A stretch of 64,000 nt of DNA from Burkholderiales bacterium (GTDB lineage Bacteria > Pseudomonadota > Gammaproteobacteria > Burkholderiales > Burkholderiaceae_D), in NCBI GenBank assembly GCA_016200895.1, contig JACQDX010000090.1, positions 1 through 64,000 of the forward strand. The letters are read 5' to 3'. Under the pieces are notes generated by a model, which saw only the letters and a program-made list of their open reading frames with translations, was not told where the DNA came from and did no database searches. The position numbers were made by a program, and so were the translations under genes. Shown piece by piece: positions 27,693 to 37,095 of this stretch (within the stretch, counting starts at the first letter, position 1; each line of letters begins with the position of its first letter).

Positions 27693-29528
27693 ATGACCAC
27701 TCCCGCCCCATCGTCCCCTCCCAACTCAAAACCCGCCGCTGAAATCTCCCAGCGTAGCAGCTTGCAAACCCTCAAAGGCTTATTGCCCTTCCTTACGCCA
27801 TACAAGATGCAATTTGTATTGGCCGGTATTGCTTTGCTGGTTGCTGCCAGTGCCACATTGGCAATACCTTATGCTTTTCGCCAGATGATAGACCTGGGTT
27901 TTGGTGGCGGTGACCACAGCATCAAGCATGTAGACCTGACCTTCATTGCCCTGTTTGGCGTGGCCTGCGTGCTGGGCATAGCCACGGCCGCCAGGTTCTA
28001 CATGGTGTCGTGGCTGGGTGAAAGAGTGACGGCAGACATACGCAATGCCGTGTATTCGCATGTTGTCACGCAAAGCCCGGAATTTTTTGAAACCACGCAA
28101 ACCGGTGAAGTGCTGTCGCGCCTGACGACGGATACCACGCTGATACAAACCGTGGTGGGCACCAGCATCTCCATGGCCCTGCGCAATTTTCTGCTGTTCC
28201 TTGGCGGCCTGGTGATGTTGTTCATTACCAGCCCCAAATTATCGTCCATCATCATCGTCATGCTGGCCGTGGTGGTTTTGCCCATCATCCTGTTTGGGCG
28301 GCGCGTACGCACGCTATCGCGTGATTCGCAAGACCGCATTGCCGATGCATCGGCAATTGCGGGGGAAATACTGAATGCCATGCCAACTGTGCAAGCCTTC
28401 ACCCATGAAAATATAGAAGCCCAGCGTTTCTCTGGCACGGTGGAGGGCGCTTTCAAAACTGCCATGCGCCGCATACGCGCCCGCTCACTGCTGACAGTGA
28501 TGGCTATCTTGCTGATCTTTGGTGCCATTGTTTTTGTATTGTGGCTGGGCGCGCATGCAGTGATGCAAGGCCGCATGAGTGGTGGTGAGTTGGGTCAGTT
28601 TATTTTGTATGCCTCTATCGTGGCGGGGGCTGTTGGTGCCCTGTCGGAAGTCATGGGGGATGCCCAGCGTGCAGCCGGTGCAACCGAGCGCCTGCTGGAA
28701 TTGATCGAAGTCAAATCCCCCATACAAAATCCAGTAAAAGCACTAAATTTACCCACCCGTGCAGAGCATGATCCCAGAGGGGCCGCGCTATCATTGCAGG
28801 GTCTGGAATTTCATTATCCTTCGCGCCCCAACACTGCAGCCTTGTTGAATCTGAACCTGGATATACAACCTGGCGAAACTGTCGCCATCGTTGGTTCTTC
28901 GGGTGCGGGCAAGACGACGCTGTTCCAGATGTTGCTGCGTTTTTATGATCCGCAGCAGGGCAGGATCACCCTGGATGGCATCAATATTCGTGAACTGAAT
29001 TTGCATGAATTGCGCGGCGCGATAGGCGTAGTGCCGCAAGATACAGTCATCTTCTCAGCCAATGCCATGGAAAACATACGCTATGGCCGTGCCGATGCCA
29101 GCGATGCAGAAGTGATTGCGGCAGCGAAAATGGCAGCCGCGCACGAGTTCATTGAAAGACTGCCTGAAGGCTATCAATCCTTCCTTGGTGAGCGTGGTGT
29201 GCGCCTGTCTGGCGGACAAAAACAAAGGATAGCCATTGCCCGCGCCCTGTTGAAAAACCCACCACTGCTGTTACTTGATGAAGCTACCAGCGCATTGGAC
29301 GCAGAATCAGAACGCCTGGTACAAGGTGCATTGGAAGTGGCCATGCAGGGCCGCACCACCCTGATCATTGCTCACAGGCTGGCAACAGTGCAGCGTGCCA
29401 ACCGCATCATCGTCATGGAACATGGCCGCATTGTGGAAACCGGCACCCATGCTTCGCTGGTAGAGCAAGGTGGCGTTTATGCGAAACTGGCGGCATTGCA
29501 GTTCGATTTGCATAGGAATGAAGAATAA
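27693..29528 (+). CDS. ABC exporter, MsbA-like (fused membrane and ATPase domains)
   Basis: A 611-residue half-transporter. After a Pro/Ser-rich N-terminus, six membrane helices span about 35-325 (ABC_membrane domain), and the ATPase follows from about 365 with Walker A GSSGAGKTT, signature LSGGQKQR and Walker B LLLLDEATSALD. As a homodimer in the inner membrane it would export lipids, peptides or drugs; the nearest named group is the MsbA-like lipid exporters. The ATG at 27693 was kept; no strong ribosome site is seen. No accessory genes adjoin it. Confidence 0.9.
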   Translation: MTTPAPSSPPNSKPAAEISQRSSLQTLKGLLPFLTPYKMQFVLAGIALLVAASATLAIPYAFRQMIDLGFGGGDHSIKHVDLTFIALFGVACVLGIATAARFYMVSWLGERVTADIRNAVYSHVVTQSPEFFETTQTGEVLSRLTTDTTLIQTVVGTSISMALRNFLLFLGGLVMLFITSPKLSSIIIVMLAVVVLPIILFGRRVRTLSRDSQDRIADASAIAGEILNAMPTVQAFTHENIEAQRFSGTVEGAFKTAMRRIRARSLLTVMAILLIFGAIVFVLWLGAHAVMQGRMSGGELGQFILYASIVAGAVGALSEVMGDAQRAAGATERLLELIEVKSPIQNPVKALNLPTRAEHDPRGAALSLQGLEFHYPSRPNTAALLNLNLDIQPGETVAIVGSSGAGKTTLFQMLLRFYDPQQGRITLDGINIRELNLHELRGAIGVVPQDTVIFSANAMENIRYGRADASDAEVIAAAKMAAAHEFIERLPEGYQSFLGERGVRLSGGQKQRIAIARALLKNPPLLLLDEATSALDAESERLVQGALEVAMQGRTTLIIAHRLATVQRANRIIVMEHGRIVETGTHASLVEQGGVYAKLAALQFDLHRNEE

Positions 29529-29573
29529 AGCATGGCAAAATAGCCAACTCATCACCCATACATAAAGGAGACC

Positions 29574-29951
29574 ATGATGATAGGCTACATTACCCTGGGC
29601 ACAAATGATGTTAACCGTGCCGCCGCTTTTTACGATGCATTGCTGGCAGAAATTGGTGCCAAACGTACGATGGAATCAGAAGGTTTCGTCGCTTGGGGAG
29701 TCAGCCCCAAGCATCCTGCATTGGGTATTATCATGCCATTTAATGGCGAAGCAGCAACAGTGGGTAATGGCAGCATGGCGGCGCTGGTAGTCAAAACCAA
29801 AGAACAGGTGCAGGCCCTGCATAGCAAGGCTCTGGAACTGGGCGGTAAGGATGAGGGAGCACCAGGTCCAAGAGGTAATGGCGGCTTTTATGCTGCTTAC
29901 TTCCGTGACCTGGATGGCAATAAGCTGAATGCATTTTGCATGGGTGGCTAA
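29574..29951 (+). CDS. VOC family (glyoxalase/bleomycin resistance-like) protein
   Basis: A 125-residue single VOC domain: IGYITLGTNDVNRAAAFYDALLA opens the first beta-alpha-beta unit and YAAYFRDLDGNKLNAFC closes the second. Such proteins are metal-dependent lyases, dioxygenases or drug-binding proteins; function is open. An excellent AAGGAG site precedes the ATG by 6 bp. It lies 45 bp after the exporter gene, on the same strand. Confidence 0.88.
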   Translation: MMIGYITLGTNDVNRAAAFYDALLAEIGAKRTMESEGFVAWGVSPKHPALGIIMPFNGEAATVGNGSMAALVVKTKEQVQALHSKALELGGKDEGAPGPRGNGGFYAAYFRDLDGNKLNAFCMGG

Positions 29952-30003
29952 AGCCTCAGCAAGCTCTTGCAATTCCTGTTGATTTGCAAGAGCTTGCCAG
30001 ACC

Positions 30004-30579
30004 TTATTCTTTTTCAGCTTCAAGTGCAGTCGCAACTGCACCCAGAATGCGCTGGGAAAAGTCATCATCTTCTGCCACGCGCGCCAGTACTACTGCCCCC
30101 ACCATACTGGCTAAAGCCAACATGGCCTTGTCTTCTCTTTTCTCTTTCGTTTCACCAGGCAGCAAGTCCGCCAGCACAGCCATCAAATCATGCGCGCCTT
30201 TGTCGGCAGCTTTGCGCACGGCCTCATTTTGCCTGGCCATGTCTGAGCCCAGGGCGGCAAGAGCACAACCCCTGCCAGGCTTGTCCCTGTGCGTGGGAGA
30301 CAGGTAATCATTGGCGATGCGTGACAAGGCCGTGTCTGGAGATTCTGTCTGCCACTTCTTCCAGCGCTCTGCTGAGCGACCCAGGCTAAGTGCGCAGGTT
30401 TGCGCAATCAAGTCTTCTTTGGAAGAAAAGTTTCCATAAAAGCCGCCATGGGTCAGCCCAGCACCCTTCATCAAATCAACCACGCTGACACCATCATAGC
30501 CACGCTCCCGGAATAGCTGCGAGGCTACATCAAGGATGCGCTGGCGATTTTCATTTGCCTGCTCTCTGCTGACTTTCAT
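30004..30579 (-). CDS. TetR/AcrR family repressor (paralogue 1)
   Basis: A 191-residue regulator. The N-terminal helix-turn-helix is ENRQRILDVASQLFRERGYDGVSVVDLMKGAGLTHGGFYGNF (about 11-52), and the rest is an all-helical ligand domain. It is divergent from an MFS transporter gene with 103 bp between; that gap holds the palindrome ATGATGATCATCAT and a TTGACA/TAATAT promoter. Its recognition helix LTHGGFYxxF is nearly identical to that of the second TetR gene at 38.0-38.6 kb. Confidence 0.93.
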   Translation of the reverse strand: MKVSREQANENRQRILDVASQLFRERGYDGVSVVDLMKGAGLTHGGFYGNFSSKEDLIAQTCALSLGRSAERWKKWQTESPDTALSRIANDYLSPTHRDKPGRGCALAALGSDMARQNEAVRKAADKGAHDLMAVLADLLPGETKEKREDKAMLALASMVGAVVLARVAEDDDFSQRILGAVATALEAEKE

Positions 30580-30603
30580 GGCATTACTCCATCAATAAAT
30601 TCT

Positions 30604-30631
30604 CTTGACATTATAGATTATAAACGTAATA
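30604..30631 (+). promoter_or_regulatory. Promoter for the MFS gene
   Basis: TTGACA (30604-30609), 16-bp spacer, TAATAT. It points to the MFS gene and lies just upstream of the TetR-type palindrome at 30641, where a bound repressor would block it. Confidence 0.6.
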
Positions 30632-30640
30632 TATACAATC

Positions 30641-30654
30641 ATGATGATCATCAT
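30641..30654. promoter_or_regulatory. TetR-type operator ATGATG-AT-CATCAT
   Basis: Perfect 14-bp palindrome in the tetR-MFS intergenic region, sharing its half-sites with the palindromes at 37970-37983 and 38627-38640. Confidence 0.75.
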
Positions 30655-30682
30655 TTAAAATTAAATACACCCATCCTCAATC

Positions 30683-31936
30683 ATGGAAAACGATATGGAT
30701 ACCAAGAACAATCTATTGAACAAATACCCTGCAATCTGGTTGGTATTACTGGGGACTGCTGGCACTTTTGCCCTGACCATGGGCGCACGGCAAAGCATGG
30801 GGCTGTTTTTGAGTCCCATGAATACCTCCACCGGCCTGGGCGTAGGCAATATCAGCCTGGCTTTCGCCTTCGGGCAATTGTGGTGGGGCCTGACACAGCC
30901 ATTTGCCGGTGCCTTTGCCGACAAAATGGGCGCTGGCCGTGTCATGAGCCTTGGTATTATTCTGGTGGCGCTGGGTACTTTCATCACTCCGCTGATGACG
31001 ACCACGGCTGGCTTGATCTTTGCCATAGGCATGCTGGCGGCTGGTGGCGCTGGCATGGCCGGGCCTGCGGTGCTGATGGCAACTGCTACCCGCATGATTC
31101 CGGCAGAAAAACGTGGCATTGCTACTGGTATCGTGAATGCTGGCGGCTCATTTGGCCAATTCCTGATGGCACCAATCGCCATCACGCTCATGGGTTTATA
31201 TGGCTGGAATAATGCAATGCAGATCATGGGCGTACTGGTTTTGCTGGCCCTGCCCGCTGCTTATCTGTTGCGTGGCAAACCTGTGCAAGCTATCAGTACA
31301 GGACAAGCGCCTGTCAGCACTTCCAAAGCTATCGCTATTGCCCTGAAAAATCCCAGCTACCTGATGCTGGCAGCAGGCTTTTTTGTTTGCGGCTTCCACG
31401 TGGCTTTTCTTGCCACCCATTTGCCGGGCGTGATCAGCCTGTGCGGCTTGCCAGCAGAGTTTGGCGGTTGGGCGTTGGCCATGCTGGGTTTGTTCAATAT
31501 TATAGGCAGTATCTCCATGGGCTGGGCGGTGGGCAAATGGCGCATGAAATCGCTGCTGTCATTGCTGTATGCGACACGCGCTATTGCCATAATCCTGTTT
31601 TTGCTGGTTCCTAAAAACGGCACTGTCGTATTGGTGTTTGCTGCAGTCATGGGACTGACGTTCTTGTCCACCGTGCCACCGACTGCAGGCCTGGTAGCAA
31701 AGTTCTTTGGACCTGCAAATATGGCCAGCCTGTTTGGCATCGTCATGCTGACGCATCAACTCGGTGGCTTCCTGGGTGTCTGGCTGGGCGGTAAAGTGCT
31801 GGAGGCAAATGGCAATTTCAATTTGCTCTGGTATATCGACATCACGCTGGCAATGAGTGCAGCCTTGATACATTTACCTATACAGGAAAAACAATTGCAA
31901 CTGCAGCCGGCGCAAGCCACACTGCAGTCAACATGA
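30683..31936 (+). CDS. Major facilitator superfamily transporter
   Basis: A 417-residue inner-membrane carrier with about twelve hydrophobic helices. The loop between helices 2 and 3 (GAFADKMGAGRV) holds the G-x-x-x-D-x-x-G-x-R/K-type motif A. The stretch MGARQSMGLFLSPMNTSTGL suggests the monocarboxylate/oxalate-like MFS branch, with low certainty. Divergence from a TetR gene with an operator between suggests substrate- or stress-induced efflux or uptake. Confidence 0.88.
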   Translation: MENDMDTKNNLLNKYPAIWLVLLGTAGTFALTMGARQSMGLFLSPMNTSTGLGVGNISLAFAFGQLWWGLTQPFAGAFADKMGAGRVMSLGIILVALGTFITPLMTTTAGLIFAIGMLAAGGAGMAGPAVLMATATRMIPAEKRGIATGIVNAGGSFGQFLMAPIAITLMGLYGWNNAMQIMGVLVLLALPAAYLLRGKPVQAISTGQAPVSTSKAIAIALKNPSYLMLAAGFFVCGFHVAFLATHLPGVISLCGLPAEFGGWALAMLGLFNIIGSISMGWAVGKWRMKSLLSLLYATRAIAIILFLLVPKNGTVVLVFAAVMGLTFLSTVPPTAGLVAKFFGPANMASLFGIVMLTHQLGGFLGVWLGGKVLEANGNFNLLWYIDITLAMSAALIHLPIQEKQLQLQPAQATLQST

Positions 31937-31948
31937 CAGCAAGGTTTA

Positions 31949-32151
31949 GGAACCTCTGATTAAGAGTAGCAAGCGGCGTTAGTTTGGCTCATGGCAAACC
32001 CGGAAGCGCAGTCGTACGACTGCACGGCGAGCATCGCAGGCCCCAAATAGCGTCGCGCAGTAAATAATTAGGACTTACGCAAAATTGTCCCGGCTAGTCG
32101 CTGCAACGCAGCTGGGGCGGTTTTGCGTAAGTCCTAATAATCAGAGATTCC
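31949..32151. repeat. Second palindromic element, split by a nested copy of the AGGACTT family
   Basis: It starts GGAACCTCTGATTA (31949-31962) and ends with the inverted counterpart TAATCAGAGATTCC (32138-32151). Removing the nested 66-bp element and one copy of its duplicated AATAAT leaves an element of about 130 bp with an internal palindrome CAGTCGTACGACTG. It ends 1 bp before the stop codon of the amidohydrolase gene. Only one copy of this type is in the window. Confidence 0.65.
32070..32135 (+). repeat. Palindromic MITE-like element, core-deleted copy
   Basis: A 66-bp copy with both terminal arms (AGGACTTACGCAAAATTGTC ... GGTTTTGCGTAAGTCCT) but lacking the CGACGAAGACAGTAC core. It is flanked by AATAAT at 32063-32068 and 32136-32141, with the same one-base offset on the left as in the other copies. 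It lies inside the element at 31949-32151. Confidence 0.85.
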
Positions 32152-32152
32152 T

Positions 32153-33829
32153 TTATTTGCTGGCCGAATAAACCTTCTTGCCAGCCACCCAGGTTTGCAA
32201 GACCTTGATCTTGTAAATATCCGTAGCAGGCATGCTCAACATGTCCTGGTCGATGAGGATAAAGTCTGCCCACTTGCCAGCCTCCAGCGTACCTAGAATA
32301 TTTTCCTGGTGCGCGGCATAGGCAGCATCCAGGGTAAAGCAGCGCAAGGCTTCTTGCACGGTCATGGCTTGATTGGCATACCAGCCTTGCGCAGGCTTAC
32401 CTGCCATATCCTGACGGGTAACCGCTGCATGCACACCCCAGAATGGATTCGGGGATTCTATCGGGAAATCAGAACCACAGGCGATGCGTGAACCGTGCTG
32501 CAAGAAACTGCGCCATGCATAAGCCCCCTTGATGCGCTCCGTCCCTACCCTGTCCTCAGCCATATTCATGTCAGATGTCGCATGGGTGGGCTGCATGGAG
32601 GGTAAGATCCCCAATTGTCTGAAACGTGGAATATCATCCAAAGCCACGACTTGCGCATGCTCTATGCGATGGCGCAAGTTGGCGGATGCTGACACTGGCA
32701 AGCGGGCAAAGCCATCCAGTATCTGGCGGTTACCGGCATCGCCTATCGCATGCACATTCACCTGATAACCCTTGCTAGCGGCTTTTTCGATCATGGCGTA
32801 CATTTCATCTGCAGTCTTGAACAGCAGGCCATGCGTATGTGGTGCATCTGAATATGGTGCCATCAAAGCTGCACCACGGCTACCAAGTGCGCCATCAGCA
32901 AACAGTTTGACTGCACGCAGCGAATAAAAATCACGTCCATATGTCAGCAAAGGATCTTGCTGCGAGACTTTGTCGAAAAAGTCATCAGTACCACGCACCA
33001 TGCCATAGATGCGGGTCGTCAATTTGCCCCGATCTGCATATTCGCGGAATAACTTATCGGCAGATTCTGAGACACCAGCATCATGCACACTGGTGATACC
33101 GGCCTTGGCCAGTTCCAGCAAGGCCAGATCAAGTGCAGCCCTTTGCTCGGCATTGGATGCTGGTGGCACTACTTTGTCGACCAGACGCATGGCCGCATCG
33201 ACCAGGATGCCAGTAGGCTTACCCTGGTGATCTTTTTCTATTTTGCCGCCCGCAGGGTCAGGCGTAGTTTCAGTTATGCCAGCCAGTTGCAAAGCCTTGC
33301 TGTTCGCCCAGCCAGCGTGGCCATCAACTCGCGACAACCAGACTGGGCGGTCTTTGACCATTACATCAATTTCTTGCGCAGTCGGAAAGCGCCCCAGCTT
33401 CCAGTTAGCCTGGTTCCATTCACCACCTAGGATCCACTGGCTTAAGGGGAAACGGCGTGCATAGTCAGCAATTGCCTTTTGCGCCTCTGCAAGATTGGCA
33501 GTGGCGCGCAAACCCAGTTGCATCTGGCTCGCACCAAGACTGAGTACATGACCATGCGCGTCTATCATGCCTGGCAATAGGGTTTTACCTCCGCCATCCA
33601 CGTGTTTAGCCTTGGGCAATTTACCTGCCAAGTCACCCACATTACCAAACCCGATAATCTTGCCAGCATCATCAAAAGCCAGGGCTTGAAATTGCTGTAA
33701 CTCTCCCTCCTGATTCAAGGTATAGCCGCGGACATTATCGATAATTGTTTCGGCAGTCGCCAGACCTGCAGTCATGGTAGTAAAAACCGCCGCAAGTGCC
33801 AAGATCAGGGGCTTCAATGTGCTTTGCAT
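32153..33829 (-). CDS. Exported amidohydrolase (family 3, YtcJ-like)
   Basis: A 558-residue metal-dependent hydrolase with a signal peptide (about 1-26, ending GLATAE), hence periplasmic. GMIDAHGHV supplies the first metal-binding His pair, YQVNVHAIGDAGNRQ and HRIEHAQ further ligands, and SDFPIESPNP the C-terminal Asp. The family cleaves N-formyl, carbamate or amide bonds; substrate unknown. It is transcribed alone, and the convergent MFS gene ends upstream of an inserted repeat. Confidence 0.88.
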   Translation of the reverse strand: MQSTLKPLILALAAVFTTMTAGLATAETIIDNVRGYTLNQEGELQQFQALAFDDAGKIIGFGNVGDLAGKLPKAKHVDGGGKTLLPGMIDAHGHVLSLGASQMQLGLRATANLAEAQKAIADYARRFPLSQWILGGEWNQANWKLGRFPTAQEIDVMVKDRPVWLSRVDGHAGWANSKALQLAGITETTPDPAGGKIEKDHQGKPTGILVDAAMRLVDKVVPPASNAEQRAALDLALLELAKAGITSVHDAGVSESADKLFREYADRGKLTTRIYGMVRGTDDFFDKVSQQDPLLTYGRDFYSLRAVKLFADGALGSRGAALMAPYSDAPHTHGLLFKTADEMYAMIEKAASKGYQVNVHAIGDAGNRQILDGFARLPVSASANLRHRIEHAQVVALDDIPRFRQLGILPSMQPTHATSDMNMAEDRVGTERIKGAYAWRSFLQHGSRIACGSDFPIESPNPFWGVHAAVTRQDMAGKPAQGWYANQAMTVQEALRCFTLDAAYAAHQENILGTLEAGKWADFILIDQDMLSMPATDIYKIKVLQTWVAGKKVYSASK

Positions 33830-34195
33830 AAATCACGTCCAGATTGAATAGATACGTCGATGAGGATGTGTATTGTATTTCAATATACTTTGACAACCAC
33901 AGTTTTGCAGCAGCCTATATTTCAGCGTCATATACCTTAAACATCAAATTATCAAACCAAGAAAAAATACACTTTAAAAGTATTTAGACATATTTACTTA
34001 TGTTTTGGCAAAAATTGAAAGAATTTAAGCTCACTTATTTATGTGCAAAGGTAAAATCCAGCAGGATATCCATGTAACAGATGTAAAACTTGTCATTCAG
34101 CTGACATTTTTCTTGACGCTGCAAACTGCACTTGCGTACACTCACACGATTCTGCAATCCACGTCGACTATGGTCGATTAGACAATTCATTGCCT
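33830..34195. other. Divergent intergenic region
   Basis: AT-rich, about 360 bp, between the amidohydrolase gene and mltD, which point away from each other. Promoters for both must lie here, but I could not pick a clear pair of boxes, hairpin or operator. Confidence 0.4.
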
Positions 34196-35752
34196 ATGAA
34201 ACGATTCCGACTAAGCCCCCCAAGCATATTGACCGCCGCCTTACTAGCTGGCCTTGTCCCTCAATTATGTCTTGCAGACGCTCCGCCCCCAGTTTTCTCC
34301 CTGGTGTCAGCACCAGAAACCACCAGCTCAGTACAAGCTGCCGCCAGTCAACCCGTCAATCTGGAATTACCAGCTGACGTAGCCAATTTTGATTACACCG
34401 ACAAAACCACAGACTTGTGGGAACGCGTACGCGCAGGTTATGCCATACCCGATCTGGAAAACCAGCTGGTAACCAATCAACTGGCCTGGTATGGCACCCG
34501 AACCGAATATATTTTGCGCACAGTGCAGCGCGGTTCACGTTACCTCTATCATGTCGTAGAAGAGCTGGAAAAACGCGGCATGCCAACGGAACTGGCTCTG
34601 CTGCCATTCATAGAATCTGCTTTTAATCCACAAGCCATCTCCACTGCCAAAGCAACTGGAATGTGGCAATTCATGGCAGCGACAGGTCGGGACTTCAACC
34701 TCAAGCAAACCATGTTCAAGGATGACAGGCGTGGTGTATTGGATTCCACCGATGCCGCTCTGAATTATCTGGAAAAACTGTACGGCATGTTTGGCGACTG
34801 GCAACTGGCGCTGGCGGCGTACAACTGGGGCGAAGGCTCAGTCCAGCGCGCCATCAAGAAACAACAGGCACTGGGTTTGCCAATAGACTTCCAAAGTCTG
34901 TCGGTGCATATGCCGAATGAAACAAAAAACTATTTGCCAAAACTGCAGGCTGTCAAAAATATCATAGGTCACCCGGAACAATTCAATCTGGCGCTCCCCA
35001 AACTGGATAATCAGCCTTACTTTGTCTCAGTTGAAAAAACCCGTGATATTGATGTGCGTGTTGCGGCACAGTTGGCAGAGTTGCCACTCGATGAATTTAC
35101 AGCACTGAATCCACAATTCAGCCGCCCAGTCATTACTGGCGGCAGCAATACCAAGATTTTGCTACCAACTGACAATGCAGTCCTGTTTAAAGAAAATCTG
35201 AATAAATGGCAAGGCCCGCTGTCGAGCTGGTCTGCGCATACGGTACAAAAAACCGAGCGTGTAGAGGCGTTGGCGACAAAACTGGGGCTCAAGCCTGAGG
35301 TTATACGCGAAGTGAATTTCATTCCGGCGAAGATGATGGTCAAGGCAGGCTCGACCTTGCTGGTACCAAAATCCACCAAAACGCCGGACCATGATATCTC
35401 TTTGGAAATCGCCGAAAAAGCACAACTGGTCATAGAAAAAACCTCTACCCGCCAGGTCAGCTACAAGGTGAGCAAGCACGATAACCTGGCTGGCATTGCT
35501 AAACGCTTCCGCGTCAGTGTTGCCGAATTAAAAACCTGGAACCATCTGAAACGTGAAAATGTGGCCCATGGCCAGACTTTGCACATACAGACACCTATCG
35601 TCACTCAGGTAAATCAGACCAATATATTGGCAAGTGCAGGCAGCCGCCGTGCTACTCCGTCACCTAAAGTCGTCCATCGCTCAGTCGTACCTGCACGCCA
35701 TGGCAAGACTCTGCTTGCCAACCTGAAAGCAGGCAAAAAGAAGCACAGTTAA
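34196..35752 (+). CDS. mltD: Membrane-bound lytic murein transglycosylase D
   Basis: Cleaves peptidoglycan glycan strands to 1,6-anhydro-muropeptides in the periplasm. From the ATG at 34196 the protein has 518 residues with a signal segment (ending QLCLADA). The SLT domain is at about 105-240: ALLPFIESAFNPQAISTAKATGMWQFM contains the catalytic Glu in ESAFNP and the GxWQ motif, and LALAAYNWGEGSV is typical. LysM-type repeats follow, the last being SYKVSKHDNLAGIAKRF near 425-440. An in-frame TTG two codons upstream is the less likely start. The signal peptide has no lipobox Cys at the usual place. Confidence 0.92.
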   Translation: MKRFRLSPPSILTAALLAGLVPQLCLADAPPPVFSLVSAPETTSSVQAAASQPVNLELPADVANFDYTDKTTDLWERVRAGYAIPDLENQLVTNQLAWYGTRTEYILRTVQRGSRYLYHVVEELEKRGMPTELALLPFIESAFNPQAISTAKATGMWQFMAATGRDFNLKQTMFKDDRRGVLDSTDAALNYLEKLYGMFGDWQLALAAYNWGEGSVQRAIKKQQALGLPIDFQSLSVHMPNETKNYLPKLQAVKNIIGHPEQFNLALPKLDNQPYFVSVEKTRDIDVRVAAQLAELPLDEFTALNPQFSRPVITGGSNTKILLPTDNAVLFKENLNKWQGPLSSWSAHTVQKTERVEALATKLGLKPEVIREVNFIPAKMMVKAGSTLLVPKSTKTPDHDISLEIAEKAQLVIEKTSTRQVSYKVSKHDNLAGIAKRFRVSVAELKTWNHLKRENVAHGQTLHIQTPIVTQVNQTNILASAGSRRATPSPKVVHRSVVPARHGKTLLANLKAGKKKHS

Positions 35753-35760
35753 TCAAACTG

Positions 35761-35860
35761 TCCGGGTAGGGTCGCCCGGACCGGGTCAACCTGACCGGGT
35801 CAGCCTGATTGCTTCCATGAAAAATTCGAAGTCCTCACATGCAAATATGAGAACTTCGAA
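35761..35860. other. Two hairpins downstream of mltD
   Basis: A GC-rich stem TCCGGG/CCCGGA (35761-35780), followed by an inverted repeat of 16-bp arms starting TTCGAAGT (35825-35840) and ending ACTTCGAA (35845-35860) around a GCAA loop, with two mismatches. No T-run follows, so factor-independent termination is uncertain. Confidence 0.5.
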
Positions 35861-35953
35861 CTCTGACAGACCTCCCGCACAAGCACATACAGACCGATCC
35901 GACAGCCGGGAATAACTGCGCTTGACCGTCACATGCAAACAGGTCTTGTCCCT

Positions 35954-36958
35954 CTATCGGATCTTAATAACAACCTTCCCTTTTGCCCGGCCACTTTCGA
36001 CATAAGCCATAGCTTCATTACTTGCTTCAAATGGAAAGACCTTGTCTATCACCGGACGTATTGCCCCGGTATTAATGAGAGAAGTAATCTCTCGCAATTG
36101 GCTGCCGTGCGCTCTCATGAACAGGAAAGAGTAGCTTATATTGCGATGCCTGGATTCCCTCCTGACGCCAAAACTCAGCAGGCGCATGATCAATTTAACG
36201 AACCAGGGAGCGCCAATTTCTTCCGCAAACGCAGCATCCGGTGGCCCTGAAATTGAAATGAGTTTTCCACCAGGCTTTAGTATTGCCAGTGATTTTTCCA
36301 GCGTCTTTGCGTCCTGGCTATTCAATACCACATCGTAATCGTGCAAGATTTTTTCGAAATCATCTTTCTTGTAATCGATCACGACATCTGCGCCCAGACT
36401 CTTCACCAGATCAATATTCGCAGTACTGGTTGTGGTAGCGACGAACGCCCCTAGATGCTTCGCCAATTGAATCGCAAATGTTCCCACACCACCTGAGCCA
36501 GCCTGGATGAATACCTTTTGTCCTTGCTTCAAATTTGCTTTCTCAACCAGCGCTTGCCAGGCAGTTAAACCTACCAGCGGGATAGAGGCAGCTTCTTCCA
36601 TGCTCAGTGATGCTGGCTTCATCGCCAACGAATCTTCCTTGATGGCGATAAATTCTGCAAAGGCACCTATCCTGAAATCATCTGGCCGGGCATAAACCTC
36701 ATCACCCAACTTGAACTGCCGTACTTTGGAACCCACTTTGACGACGACCCCGGCTGCATCATGACCCAGGATGAGTGGCAAGCGATAAGGCAGGATGAGT
36801 TTAAATTCACCGCTCCGTATCTTGGCATCCAGCAGGTTGACTGCAGCAGCATGAACCTGGACCAGTACTTCATCCTCCCGTATCTCTGGAACTGGCATTT
36901 GACCAATTCGCAGCGCACCTCTTTTTTGGTAGCGATCTACAATGGCAGCTTTCATCAT
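35954..36958 (-). CDS. Zinc-independent MDR/quinone oxidoreductase-like NAD(P)H dehydrogenase
   Basis: A 334-residue medium-chain dehydrogenase. The GroES-like N-domain has LPLILGHDAAGVV, and the Rossmann domain has the nucleotide loop AGSGGVGTFAIQLAKHLGA (about 150-170). The structural zinc Cys cluster is absent, which points to the quinone reductase/enoyl reductase branch. GGAG stands 8 bp before the ATG. It lies downstream of the SDR gene on the same strand (137-bp gap) and may belong to the same TetR-controlled stress group; that link is inference. Confidence 0.88.
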   Translation of the reverse strand: MMKAAIVDRYQKRGALRIGQMPVPEIREDEVLVQVHAAAVNLLDAKIRSGEFKLILPYRLPLILGHDAAGVVVKVGSKVRQFKLGDEVYARPDDFRIGAFAEFIAIKEDSLAMKPASLSMEEAASIPLVGLTAWQALVEKANLKQGQKVFIQAGSGGVGTFAIQLAKHLGAFVATTTSTANIDLVKSLGADVVIDYKKDDFEKILHDYDVVLNSQDAKTLEKSLAILKPGGKLISISGPPDAAFAEEIGAPWFVKLIMRLLSFGVRRESRHRNISYSFLFMRAHGSQLREITSLINTGAIRPVIDKVFPFEASNEAMAYVESGRAKGKVVIKIR

Positions 36959-37095
36959 GGCTATTACTCCAATTTATTAAAAATATGGTTTCTGGAAAAA
37001 ATCAGCTCACCAGCTACTGGTACGATAGATTTGCATATCAATTCTGGCCTGCATCAGGCGAGCCCGGAACAATAACCAAGAACTAAGCACCACGT

